Counted from the first letter of the stretch, positions 23,723 through 38,033 are shown. The stretch: 64,000 bases of DNA from Cranoglanis bouderius (GCA_023630585.1 CM042544.1:11804256-11868255), one strand, 5' to 3'. Program-made: numbers and translations. The notes: generated by a model from the sequence alone, not told the origin.

Positions 23723-24530
23723 TTTGTACCTGCCAGCTACTGTATATGTTCTAACACATTTAGTTTGTTTTATTTCCCAAACATTTATACAAACTAGTAT
23801 CCTTATTTAAACCACAGAGACCCTGACCAGGCAGTTACTAAGGATGAATGAATGAATGTTGTAAATGCATCGCATGTCAATGAACATGGTCTTGTTTGGT
23901 GCGCGAGGTTCGTTTTCGACCACTCACTCGCACCCACATGAAAGTAAAAACCAACCACATTTCTAGCAAGCTATTGAAAAAGAAAGAAAGAAATAAAATA
24001 CACAAAATGACCTGCCCAAGGATCCAGGAAGTGAAGACTTTCAGGATTCCTTTAACTGCATCTTCACCTGCTAAAATAATTCTAATAATATATAGATAAA
24101 CAAATAAAAAAGAAACAAACTTTATTGGAGTATTTTAAATGGGTTTTGGGTGTGTGTGTGTTGGACTAAGTCCACCTTTGGAGTGTTCCTGTTCATTTAG
24201 TTTTTATTCCTGCTGCCTTGTATTTGAATAGGCTACTTATCTTTCTGCAAGGTGGGTGGATTTGTTTATAGCTCTAAAAAAAAAAAAAAGAAAAAACTTG
24301 TAGTACTGCATACTCATTGCATTCTTTTAAACGTAGTGTGTTTAAAAGAGAAATGATTTGACAATCGTTTGGGTGTGATGCTATAGCGCATGTCATATGT
24401 GTGCTTCTTTATATTTCAGTACCCCTAATGTAAAATCCTGAAAATCCCTGAAAGTAACTACTATTTGTATCTGTTTAGAACACTTTCATTCTGAACAGTA
24501 TATTCTATCTCTCTATCTAGATACTGTAGA
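23723..24530. other. Non-coding
   Basis: Contains the SINE-like fragment at 23815-23860 (GACCCTGACCAGGCAGTTAC then GAATGAATGAATG) and an A-run near 24278-24290. Confidence 0.55.
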
Positions 24531-24532
24531 TA

Positions 24533-24536
24533 CCTG

Positions 24537-24630
<94 letters not shown>

Positions 24631-24670
24631 TTGTGTATATGGCTTCGGTGTGTGGTTCTTGATTCTGCAT

Positions 24671-24728
<58 letters not shown>
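24533..24728. repeat. (GATA)n and (GT)n microsatellites
   Basis: About 24 GATA units (24533-24630), 40 bp of unique sequence, then about 28 GT units (24672-24728). Confidence 0.97.
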
Positions 24729-24730
<2 letters not shown>

Positions 24731-24855
24731 ACCCTCTAACTGCTGCTTGCATCTCTCTCTGTCCTCTTGCTGAACTTTCCTGCATGACATAGCCAATGGC
24801 CAGCATCTTGGCCATGACGGAGGTAATGAAAGGAGGGTGAAACGGGGAGCGAGTG

Positions 24856-24893
<38 letters not shown>

Positions 24894-24984
24894 CACAACA
24901 TGAAGAATAGCTGGGGAAATGTGTTTGTCACCCTGCCAGGTCTGCTGTACTTTCTGCTCACAGTGGTACGTCTCAGGGGAATGG

Positions 24985-25060
24985 CTCACCTCATTGGCCG
25001 GGTGGTTCGGATCAGAAAACGCTGTCCGCTCACCGATTGGCCGTTGCCTGGCGACGGGCC
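24985..25060. promoter_or_regulatory. NF-Y/RFX-type motif cluster
   Basis: Two inverted CCAAT boxes (ATTGG at 24993-24997 and 25036-25040) and an X-box-like GTTGCCTGGCGAC (25043-25055, fits RYYRYY-N1-RRNRAC). The region is GC-richer than its surroundings. CCAAT plus X-box pairs occur in ciliary and MHC class II promoters, but no gene start is visible nearby, so function is unproven. Confidence 0.3.
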
Positions 25061-25289
25061 GCTGGGTAGCAAATAACATTAGTGAGGTGTGATTGATGGA
25101 ACCAGTGCCCAGCTGTGGGGAAAAAAATCAACAAAAAAAACAGAGATGTAAAAAAGAAAGAGAGGTGTGTGTCCGCTTCATGTTGAGACAGGAAGCCTGG
25201 GAGAGTGTAATTACAGGAAAATAAGTCCAATCAGTCACTGTAAACAAGCTTATCCTTCCAAATGGGGAATCCTCTGCAGTGCCACCACA

Positions 25290-25353
<64 letters not shown>
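25290..25353. repeat. (CA)n microsatellite
   Basis: About 31 CA units. Confidence 0.97.
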
Positions 25354-25355
<2 letters not shown>

Positions 25356-26982
25356 CAGTGTGTACTCTGTTTTAGTCTATTTACAAGGCCAAGAATTCCC
25401 TGTAGTGATGTCCCTGTAATAACATAAAAAGGGGCGAAATGTGAAGTTTTGCAAAACGCAGCATCCACTAAACAAAGACTTCCATTTACTGAGCTGCTAA
25501 ATTTAAGTTGAGGGTTGCAATTATCTATAGGCGTAGCGTTTAGCTCTGACATTACTAAGGTTAATGGAAAACCCCATCAAGATGGTGATAAAAAACAAAC
25601 AAAAAAAGAGTGTAAGTGAGGGTGCGCGCACTCAAATGAGCCTTGTGATTAGCACACTGAAACACACACAAACTCTTTGGAGAGCACAGACCGAGACAGA
25701 AGAAAGAGTGGGATGACAAGAAGATGACAAGTAAACATGTTGACGGGGAGGGAGGAGAGGAGGGGAGAGGAGCGAGCGCGTACTCTTTATTCTCGGCTGC
25801 TGATTAACACACGCCGTCACCTGTACTGTGACACTGTGGTGAGCCGGAGCTGAAGAAGAAGCACTTTGTTTATCAAAAGGCAGTAAACCTGGGTCACCTT
25901 GCATCGCTGACTGAACAATGAATAGCAAAAAAAACAATGAATAGCAAAAAAAGAGAGAGAGAGAAAGAGAGAGACAGAGATAAGAATCTTTATTCAGCAA
26001 GACAATGAATGTCATGTTTCAATAAGATAAAGGATAAAAGGGTAAAATGTACAAATAAAAATGATCAACACATTAGGGAATAAATGTCTGTCCGTTACCA
26101 CAAACTAAAACAAAACATTACAATTCATAGCCAGCTAACACTTAGCATTTAATAAAATATAATTACATCTTCACAGCTCGGAATAATTTGTCATTCCTAA
26201 TGCACTGTTATCAGCATGAGGTTATTCCCAAAAGCAGAGCAAGCATAGTTGTCCTGTTTCAGAGAATACATCTGCACAACATCTACATTACAATTTCCTA
26301 GGCTAGTTTCACTCATTTATTAGCATGGAATTTAGCGAGCTAGCCTCTTAGCTGTTAGCTGCTAATTATTATTTTCTTCACACTCATACTCACACTGACC
26401 CAAACAAAATCTAAAATTTTATTTCATTGTCCTGTAATTGTTAGTGAATCATTTTGTTAAAGCTAAGTGGTATTTTCCAGCAGTTATATGGGTAATGCTA
26501 ACACAATAATCATATCAGGTACATTCACTTCAGATAGCTAGGCAGGAATAATGATTCTTTGTTTATAATGCTATCGAGGTGAAATCACTTGTAAACAGCA
26601 TTTGAGCAAAATGCACAAACAGACACATTATAATCACAATAAAGCCTGATAAAGACTAATAAAAAAAAAAGTCATAGACTCCTGGAAGGAAATACTATAA
26701 ACACATGCAGGTGATATGAGTGTGATGAGTATAAACAACATTCTATGACAAGGTGATATCTGATTTTTCAAATATAGCTCAGCTTAGTCAATGGTTTTGC
26801 ATTTTGGAGGACAAACAATGTTGGGGAAAAAAATGACCTGACCCTGTCTAGAAGTGAAACCCTGTGTGTAGAGGTCTACATAGAGCATAAGGTTTCAGCT
26901 AGAGGTTGAAACTTCTTCTAGATTGAACCTTGTTCAGGAATCGTTTTCATTTTCTTTTTCTTTTTATAATAGTTACATACTG
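25354..26982. other. Non-coding
   Basis: Unique-looking AT-rich DNA with an A-tract direct repeat, CAATGAATAGCAAAAAAA, at 25915-25950. No exon found. Confidence 0.55.
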
Positions 26983-27400
26983 TACACTCACCGTCCACTT
27001 TATTAGGAACACCTGTACACCTATACATTCATGCAGTTATCTATTCAGCCAATCATGTGGCAGCAGCACAATGCTATCATGGGCACAGACTCACTGAAAC
27101 TGGACAGTTGAAGACAGGGAAAAGGCCAGGTGATATTTTTGTTCTAAACTTCAACTGTCGAGTTTGGGTGAGTCTGTGCCCATGACAGCCTCAGATTCTT
27201 GTTCTTGGATGACGGGAGTGGAATCTGATGTGGTCTTCTGCTGTTGTAGCCCATCCATCTCAAGGTTCCATTTGTTGTGCATGCCGAGATGCTTTTCTGC
27301 TCACTGCGGTTGTAAAGAGTGATTATATGAGTTATTGTATTCTTCCTGGCAGCTCGAACCAATCTGGCCATTTTCCTCTGACCTCTCTTTATCAACAAAG
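26983..27400. mobile_element. Tc1/mariner relic, 'TTAGGAACAC' family, folded back on itself
   Basis: The left tip TACACTCACCGTCCACTTTA and the following 130 bp read in one direction. 27149-27400 reads as the reverse complement of the transposase N-terminal half (minus strand: ARLVRAARKN, SISACTTNGTLRWMGYN, SRRPHQIPLPSSKNKNLRLSW). The two parts overlap in a 37-bp inverted repeat (27077-27113 and 27149-27185; 3 mismatches), so the relic is an inversion product. No right end found. Confidence 0.82.
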
Positions 27401-27482
27401 CGCTTCTGACGTTGGAGACTCCTTACAAAAATGGCAAATTAATGTCTCTTCACAGAAAATGTCAACAATTACACAAATGCAT

Positions 27483-27600
27483 TTTTAACTGGCTTACAGC
27501 AGCTGGAACTACTTCCCAAGTTGCCCTATTGTAGAACCTTCTGACCAATAAGAACTGAGCATTCAACAGCAGCGAGTTATAAAAAGTTACAGTATAACAC
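27483..27600 (-). repeat. Dispersed non-autonomous repeat fragment
   Basis: The complement shows TCAGTTCTTATTGGTCAGAA and GGT, matching the core of 21665-21690 and the complement of 12020-12050. Confidence 0.5.
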
Positions 27601-29610
27601 CACAAATAAACAGTTACAGGTATGTACAGATTGTGCTATGTATATTTATCTTATATGCAACGTATGTTCAGGTAGCTACATGAATTCCTTCGGCAGACTA
27701 TTTAATCAAATAAGTGACTTATAGCTGAGGCAAAATTCTAGTGCAATCATTTAGGGTTATTGGCATTGCCCAAGGCATTCTGGATTGAACCACAGCCTTG
27801 TGGTCACTAGCTCTGAAAGTGAGGCGCTAAGCTACACTGCTGATGTGTATCTGCTCTCAGAGAAGGCATGTCTTTAATCCTTGTTTACGAGAATTATAGT
27901 CTAGTTAAATAAAGAAGCAGTGCAGGTGACTGTTAGTGCCAGTTTTACAATGCTGAGAGGGTAATTGGCGACACACTGGAATTTACCTTGTCTGCAGCGT
28001 GAAACAACCTGTACTTAATGTCAAGTGGACAACCTTTTAATTCCCCTGTCTGGTCAGCCAGGGGGGTGTTTGTATCACGAGGAGATGTTTAAGAGGAATT
28101 TTCTCCACTAGATTCATTCTGTTTTTTATAGTCCTTTTTTACAACCAAAATCTGTGATGCAGCCTTATTGTTTCAGCATCCCACCTCCAACTGTGTTTAT
28201 CCTAACAATGGCTCCTGGGGCTTAGTCACAAAAGAATACAATCTGCTAATTAAGCAGTACTAAAACATTAATTCTGGGAAAGACAACTGGAAATGAAGGG
28301 ATACCACACTGAATGGGAAGATGTAGGGTCTAATTTGCTAAATGCCAATCCGAAGCATTGACAGCTTCATAGTTTTTAAAACCAAGCTTAAGTACTGGCT
28401 GCTATCAGAACAAATCTGTAACCACTAATGATTGTGTTGTAAGTTCCGTGTTTTTATATACTGATTTTATTAATTCTGCATTCTTGGATATATGTATTGT
28501 GGTGTTCTATGTAGTGTATATGTAATATTGTATGTTATTTATTTGTTTACCTGCCCAGGGACAGCAGATGTAAATTAGCTATTAGCTAACTCTGGTGCAA
28601 TTACTTTTAATTGTGCATTGTCCCTGTAAAAATAAACAATAAAGTAAAGTAAGTAAAGTAAATTTAAATTCAGCAAATGTTTGGCTTATCAGTACTTTAC
28701 ATTTTTCCAAGTTATGCCACAACCCACAAAGAATACAAAATAAAGTATGTCTCTTTGCATGTTGAGTGACTGGCCCATTCATAGCAGATTTAAGGAAATA
28801 TGTCTGTTTGCTGGTAAAAATCTGAACTGCAAACTCCCAGAAATCCCATTTGGTGGGTCTATATTACATTCCTCACTCTAACTAGATATCTTTCAGATTT
28901 AAATTTTTTTTTTTTTACTGTAGTTACTGAATAATATACTTTTTGAATAACCTTGACAGTTTAAAGTGTTAAAGGTCATGTAGGGCTTACAATGGTCAAT
29001 TACAAACCCATTCGAATCATTCGTTAACTCCATGATGCCACCTCCCATCTATACCATGTACACAAAGCTCAGCCTCCCAGAATCCACATTAGTTTGGTAG
29101 TTGGCTAGTTCATTTTCTTGTACTTGGTCAGTTATGACAAGTTAGCTGAAGTCATTGATCCACTGATCCATACTTGATCTCCTTCATGGTCAACATGGAG
29201 ATGTCCCTCCCATTTTCTTCATAATTTCATCCCCACCTACTAGCACCTACTCCCTTATCATACTACATGCTGCATCACAGAGCAGCGTAACACACTCAGA
29301 GGAAAGCGTTATCTGCCTTTTTCCGCATACATGAACTCACAGATGACCTCGGTTGGCCAGTGTCACTCTGATTGACAAGGGAGAGAGTATACCATACCTT
29401 CCACCCAGAAAGCATGGACATATTTTCTTCCTTGACTCCTGGCCACGAATGGCTACGCCATTGTTGGGATTCAAACTTGCAGACACTTTTGTGTTGTGCC
29501 CTTCGGGAGCCTTTCACTGCTTTTGATGCTTGTAATGGCAGTATTTCACTCTTGTACACAGCATTCCCAAGGTAAGCTCACAAGTGTGCTTTGTCTGTGG
29601 CATGGTAAAC
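27601..29610. other. Non-coding
   Basis: 2 kb of AT-rich DNA with no exon I can recognise. 28370-28640 resembles unidentified interspersed repeat sequence (AAATAAACAATAAAGTAAAG tail near 28631). Confidence 0.45.
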
Positions 29611-29613
29611 AGT

Positions 29614-29825
29614 TCATCCATCCATTTTCCATACCGCTTATCCTACACAGGTTCTTGGGGAAGCCTGGAGCCTATCCCATGGGGCACAAGGCAGGGGACA
29701 CCCTAGATCGGGTACTAACCCATCGCAGGGCACAAATTTGGAATTTGGAAATGCCAGTCATTTGGTAAATGATGCTCGAAGCTCGGGGAGAACAAGGTCT
29801 GCACACTCAAGGCGGAGGCGGGACA
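29614..29825 (-). repeat. SINE-like repeat, ATGG-tail family
   Basis: CATCCATCCATTTTCCATAC, CCTGGAGCCTATCCCATGGG and GGCGGAGGCGGGA are the complement of the 14322-14668 copy; its head beyond box B is missing and the middle is partly deleted. Confidence 0.82.
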
Positions 29826-31918
29826 TATCACATTAATATAAAGGTGTGCCATGTTTGTCATTACACTTCTAGCTCATCCCTCAAACACCTCTCTCCCATT
29901 GCAGATTATTGGTAAACCACTCCCTCACCTGCTACATCACCTGCTATCTGGGAACACTGGCTATAGTAAAGTAAAGATGGGGGCATGTCTATAACATGAC
30001 TGATAGGAGGGCTGTAAACATATTTTTTTAAGCTTGCTTTGATCACGTTTGTTTCAACATCCATAGTCCCACACACTATTGGCCATGGCACCTTAAACTT
30101 GAACCCATGGTTTTGATAATAGAACAATGACTTTCCATTGAACTTGCTGTAAATAGCAAGTGCAGATTCTAGCAGGCTTTACTGCTGCCAAAAAGCTATG
30201 CTCCAGCTTTGGCTTAAGCCAGGTATCAGGGTATAGTATTATTGGATTAGATCCTTAGAGCCAACTTACAGACCTGTTTAGCAAATACGTGTTTGTTCAG
30301 AATTGGCCCAGACTTCCCACTTTAATCTGGCTCACTTACCGGTGATTCCATCATTACAATGCCATTTAGTCCTCGCTACTTTGAAAAAAAATGTTAACTT
30401 TTTAAAAAATATATAATTTACCTCTGAGAAAACCTGAGGCAGCAGTACATGATTTTTATAAGGTTTCTTTGCTGACACTGTCTGTGTTTTGCTCTTGAAT
30501 GAGTAACGGTTGAGATTTTTGGCATAGGATTAGCAAATACACAAAATGTGGTTCACTAGCAGCCACTTGTGTAAATGGATATTTCAGGCATGAGATGTTA
30601 AATGGATTCTCATTTTTATGCAAAAATAATACAATTTTTGGAGTGTTTTCATGATTAAATTTCAAGGTAAAGTGTAGTTACAGAGGGCTGGGACAGGCAG
30701 AAATGCTGCTAAAAGTGCATTATTATCAGTGATGGAAAGAGTACAAATACTGAAAAAACACTGACTGGAGTAAAAGTACTACTAATGTAGTAATAATTCA
30801 CTTGTGTTAAAGTAAGAGTACATATGTCATCTGGTGGAAAAAAAAGTCTTAAAATTACTTCACAATTTAATTTTATACGTCTACAATTGACACAATGAGA
30901 CAGAACATGTTCTATATCTGAGGAATGCATTTTTGAACAATTGTTAACTAACTACTGTAAGTGCGCTGTGCTATAATAAACACCACATCCATTATCAACA
31001 GTACATAAAGATAATGATAGCTGGCTGTCTAACATAGCCAAATGCTGTTAGGGTTTCAGTAAAGATTTGTTAGCTAGCTAGCTAGCTAGCAATAGGTTGG
31101 TTAACTATCTATCAAGTACTAGGTTTATTAGATAGTCTTGTGGGGGCGTCTCTATGTACCCAGGGTCCTATGTTCCCCAGATTTATATGGCACATAATGA
31201 ACACATGGCGATTTAAAGCTGGAGTTAGGCTTCAGCATAAGTAAGAGCTGGGACACGTTCATACTTAACATTTTGTTCCTTTTATGACCGTTTACTGTGT
31301 TTTATAGGCTACAGTATGGCGTTTCTTCAGTTTAGTGTATACATTTCACTATTGTTCATGCATGGAGTTGAACTGTACGAATGTATGAATGTAGACAGCT
31401 ATTTTTAGAGCAGCACAAATGAGGGTTCGGCGTGTGCAACCTAGTTAATTTTCCAAGTTTATAACTTTCATAAATTTCAGGTGTGGATGAAGGATGGATT
31501 TCAAACTAATGTATGTTGTTATTCGTTTAAATGTGTCTTTAGTGTTTAAAGTTAAAAGGTAATAACGGTAATAGTGCCCTATAAAGTTAACAGGGCCCTG
31601 AGTCCTGACTACATAAAACCTTTGGAAAAGTTTACTGAATGTGTGTTAACAGAATATTGAACTGGGGAACATAGGACCCTGGGAACATAGGAATGACCCC
31701 GGGCTTGTTAATTCCTAAATGTTTTTGCTAGTTAGCTACCTAGCAAAGATGTTCATTACATTGCCACATTATCCTGAGCATTGTCTGAGACAGTGTAGCC
31801 TTTCATCAGGAAACTTTATTAAGCTTTATTTTGACTGGGTCACAAAAGTGAATTATTTACAACTGGCACATACTGTCTTTTAATTTACTTATAGTCTTCT
31901 AGGGTGAAATGCATTATA
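29826..31918. other. Non-coding; possible older repeat from 30720
   Basis: 30727-30845 (GATGGAAAGAGTACAAATAC, AGTAAAAGTACTACT) resembles a common fish repeat whose other end may be at about 33640-33770, beyond the Tc1 element. A (GCTA)n run is at 31073-31090. No exon. Confidence 0.45.
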
Positions 31919-33385
31919 TACACAGTACTGTGCAAACATTTTAGGCACATGCAAAGAAATGCTGTAGAATGGTGTAAAATAAAAAATACTGTAAAGAGCA
32001 GTGAACAGTGGTAAATGAAGTCAATATTTTATGTGGCCACCATTATTTTTCAGCACTGCCTTAACCCTGTTGGGCATGGAGTTTACCAGAGCTTCACAGG
32101 TTGCCACTGGAGTCCTCTTCCACTCCTCCATGACGACATCACAGATCTGGTGGAGGTTAGAGACCTTGCGCTCCTCCACCTTCCATTTGAGGATGCCCCA
32201 CAGATGCTCAATAGGGTTTAGGTCTGGAGACATGCTTGGCCAGTCCATCACCTTTACCCTCAGCTTCTTTAGCAAGGCAGTGGTCGTCTTGGAGGTGTGT
32301 TTGGGGTCGTTATCATGTTGGAATACTGCCCTGTGGCCCAGTTTCCGAAGGGAGGGGATCATGCTCTGCTTCAGTATGTCACAGTACATGTTGGCATTAG
32401 CTCCCCAGTGCCGGCAGCCCCAGACCATGACATTCCCACCACCATGCTTGACTGTAGACAAGACACACTTGTCTTTGTACTCCTCACCTGGTTGCCGCCA
32501 CACACGCTTGACACCATCTGAACCAAATAAGTTTATCTTGGTCTCATCAGACAACAGGACATGGTTCCAGCAATCCATGTCCTTAGTCTGCTTGTCTTCA
32601 GCAAACTGTTTGCGGGCTTTCTTGTGCATCATCTTTAGAAGAGGCTTCCTTCTGGGACGACAGCCATGCAGACCAATTTGATGCAGTGTGCGGCGTATGG
32701 TCTGAGCATTGACAGGCTGACCCCCCACCCCTTCAACCTCTGCAGCAATGCTGGCAGCACTCATACACCTATTCTGCAAAGCCAACCTCTGGATATAATG
32801 CTGAGCACGTGCACTCAACTTCTTTGGTCGACCATGGCGAGGCCTGTTCTGAGTGGAACCTGTCCTGTTAAACCGCTGTATGGTCTTGGCCACCGTGCTG
32901 CAGCTCAGTTTCAGGGTGTTGGCAATCTTCTTATAGCCTAGGCCATCTTTATGTAGAGCAACAATTCTTTTTTTCAGATCCTCAGAGAGTTCTTTGCCAT
33001 GAGGTGCCACGTTGAACTTCCAGTGACCAGTATGAGAGAGTGTGAGAGCGATAACACCAAACTTAACACACCTGCTCCCCATTCACACCTGAGACCTTGT
33101 AACACTAACGAGTCACATGACACCGGGGAGGGAAAATGGCTAATTGGGCCCAATTTGGACATTTTCACTTAGGGGTGCACTCACTTTTGTTGCCAGCGGT
33201 TTAGACATTAATGGCTGTGTGTTGAGTTATTTTGAGGGGACAGCAAATTTACACTGTTATACAAGCTGTACACTCACTACTTTACATTGTAGCAAAGTGT
33301 CATTTCGTCAGTGTTGTCCCATGAAAAGATATAATAAAATATTTACAAAAATGTGAGGGGTGTACTCATTTACTCAGATACTGTA
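31919..33385 (-). mobile_element. Tc1/mariner element, copy E2, with mismatched ends
   Basis: Same family as 15697-17315. The 5' arm (about 33145-33385, minus-strand reading) matches E1's long inverted repeat, including the inner direct repeat at 33171-33189. The 3' arm does not match: identity with E1 stops at AATATTGAC (near 32021) and continues as an unrelated end, TACACAGTACTGTGCAAACA (from 31919), that looks like the tip of another Tc1 family. A (TA)n-(TG)n tract abuts the 5' tip. The transposase frame is long (32021-33082). Confidence 0.92.
32021..33082 (-). CDS. Tc1 transposase, long open frame (copy E2)
   Basis: A DDE transposase for cut-and-paste at TA sites. The original start codon has mutated ATG to GTG (33008-33010, before APHGKELSEDLKKR); the frame opens in-frame at an upstream ATG (33082), giving 353 residues, or 329 from the old start. 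Order: helix-turn-helix repeats (EDLKKRIVALHKDG; GYKKIANTL), RPRHGRPKK, second HTH, LSDETKINLF (Asp 1), [10 protein letters not shown] (Asp 2), [12 protein letters not shown] (Glu). Against E1, two deletions of 11 and 22 bp around 32400-32420 remove 11 codons net and keep the frame, replacing SAAGTGELQFIEGTM with RHWGA just before NANMYC. The altered loop lies between the two Asp and may abolish activity. No internal stop. Confidence 0.88.
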   Translation of the reverse strand: MGSRCVKFGVIALTLSHTGHWKFNVAPHGKELSEDLKKRIVALHKDGLGYKKIANTLKLSCSTVAKTIQRFNRTGSTQNRPRHGRPKKLSARAQHYIQRLALQNRCMSAASIAAEVEGVGGQPVNAQTIRRTLHQIGLHGCRPRRKPLLKMMHKKARKQFAEDKQTKDMDCWNHVLLSDETKINLFGSDGVKRVWRQPGEEYKDKCVLSTVKHGGGNVMVWGCRHWGANANMYCDILKQSMIPSLRKLGHRAVFQHDNDPKHTSKTTTALLKKLRVKVMDWPSMSPDLNPIEHLWGILKWKVEERKVSNLHQICDVVMEEWKRTPVATCEALVNSMPNRVKAVLKNNGGHIKY

Positions 33386-33389
33386 TATA

Positions 33390-35883
<2,494 letters not shown>

Positions 35884-35958
35884 GAGTTCCCTGGGATAGG
35901 CTCCAGGCTCGCCGTGACCCTCTGTCGGATAAGCGGTACAGGAAAAATGGATGGATGG
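35884..35958 (+). repeat. SINE-like 3' end, ATGG-tail family
   Basis: GGGATAGGCTCCAGGCTCGC, GCGGTACAGGAAAAATGG, ATGGATGG. Confidence 0.8.
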
Positions 35959-35977
35959 AAGTACTGAGCTACAAGAT

Positions 35978-36066
35978 CATTCATTCATCTTCAGTAACCG
36001 CTTTATCCTGGTCAGGGTCGTGGTGGATCCAGAGTCAATCCCAGGGATTGGGAATTCCTCCTACTG
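35978..36066 (-). repeat. SINE-like 3' end, GAAT-tail family
   Basis: CATTCATTCATCTTCAGTAA and CGCTTTATCCTGGTCAGGGT are the complement of the 3' end at 20370-20400. It lies tail-to-tail with the other family at 35884-35958, only 20 bp away. Confidence 0.75.
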
Positions 36067-36187
36067 GGATGTTCACACAGTGTCTTGATTATGTATTTTC
36101 CTATTAGAAGTATTTGGACTCTTATAGAGGCAAAGAATAATAAAGAGCAATATAAAAAATGGAAAATCAGCATAAATATAATAATAT

Positions 36188-36226
<39 letters not shown>

Positions 36227-37477
36227 CATGATAATAAGTTTGTGATATATCGCCACAAGAATATCACGGGTTAGGTTTCGGGCTTAGGGTTAGTGTTACT
36301 GGGTTGGCTGTGGGTGTGTGGTAATGTACAATGTGCAGTGTATGGCCTGTCCCATCCCTGTGTCACATCTGTTTCCAGTCTGTCAATCATCCAGTTGTTC
36401 TAAGGCAGAAATGTGTAGTCTGTGTGAAATAAGCAAACCTCACTCCGTCTCTTTTTATCCCTTACGCCATTTCTCACCCTTCCTTCGTCTCGCTGCACGC
36501 CAGCCGTGCCTCCTCCCGTTGTCCTCTTTTTCCTCTTTTCCCTCTCTGAGCCGTACATTTTTAATTAGGAGAAAATTTTTGCAGCTGTGTTGTGATGATT
36601 AGTGTTGCTGTAGCGAGCCTAAATTTGTACAATAAACGCGTGCAGTCATTTTTGCTCTCTTTCTGTCTCTCACATTTGGTTTGGGTTTCTATTCTCGTTC
36701 TGTCTCCTTGTTATTCTCTCTCTCTCTCTCTCTTTTTTTTTTTCCCGCCCGCTGCATATTTGTGTGCATAAAGGTGTTATGTGCGCTAGGTGCTAATTGG
36801 ACTCTGAGGGTCATTAATATTCTCCACGTGCCGCCGCTCGTCAAGAAACCGTGTGCCGAAAGTGATGAGTGTGTGATTTTTTTTTCCCCCCCTCCAGAGA
36901 GTGAACTAGAGAGAGAGAGCAAGAGAGAGAGAGAGAAAGGAAGAAGGATGGAGGGCTAAAGAAAAGAGCAAGGTTCATAGTCATGCTCTAAGGTCATTGG
37001 GAGAAAAAAAAAAAAAGAGCAGTTTGGAAAGCGAGGACTGGAACGTAGTGACAGAGAGACTGATGGCTAGAGTGAGGGAGGGGGAGTGAAGAGACAGAGA
37101 TGGATATGGTGCCAAAGAGCTAATCAAAGGCAAGAGAGAGGCTTGATTATGCTATCATTTAGGGGAAAAATGGTCCCATTGTTTTGTTTGTAGTGGGAAT
37201 TTGTGGGGTGGGACGGCTTTGTCTCGGCCGGCTTGGATTCCTGTATGGAAAGGCATCATGGTTTGCAAATAAATGCCAGAAAAGTACACGTCAATAAACA
37301 CTGATGCTATCAGATGGGCTTAAATATTTCGAAGTGTATTTGTGTGTATGTGTGCGTGTGTGTGGTTGTTAGCGGACTCCGTAATAGCACGCCCTTTACT
37401 CAAACAAGAGAGTGTAAATAGCACGACAGCTGTTCGAAGTGGTGTTAATTGTATCAGTTGTGTACATAAGATGCAAG

Positions 37478-37521
<44 letters not shown>

Positions 37522-38033
37522 GTTGTTGTTATATGGTATGTGTTAAGCGTTCATAGGCTGAAAGTTAGAGAGCTGTTTTAATGAGTAGAGCTCAGAGGAA
37601 GCTGTCTGATTGAGTAATGACTGCCGGCTTGGCATAAAAGCCCTGCACAAACAAACAACAAGACTCAGAGGGAGAGAGGCGGAGCGCCAAGTCAGTCATC
37701 TGACACACGCGCACACACACACTCATACACTCACACACTCACACACGCACCCACACACATGCCCACTCTTCTTCTGTCTCCCTTACGGCACGTTAGCGTG
37801 CATCTCTCCCACGTGAAGAAATAGCCAGAAGGACAGGAGAGAAAATTGAATACTCCGAAAGCAGAACACAGGATCAGGACATCAGAATCTCTTCTAGCGC
37901 CGATGCGCCACAGTCCCAGCATGCACCTGCTCCCGGCTGCCCAGCCACTGCCTCGGGCCTTCTGCATCGGCTAGCTCTCTGTGGGAGTTTCCTTTCTGTA
38001 CAGGAATCTATTTTCACTTCAGCCACTTTTGGG

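Noticed and set aside
24533..24630. Regular tandem array considered as CRISPR-like
   Set aside because: Plain GATA microsatellite with no unique spacers; eukaryotic context.
24461..25079. 166- and 188-residue minus-strand frames
   Set aside because: Translation of GATA and GT repeats (IYLS and TH runs).
32031..32681. 216-residue plus-strand frame across Tc1 copy E2
   Set aside because: Antisense shadow of the transposase frame on the minus strand.
36266..36300. Telomere-like TTAGGG words
   Set aside because: Only two imperfect units; not an interstitial telomere array.
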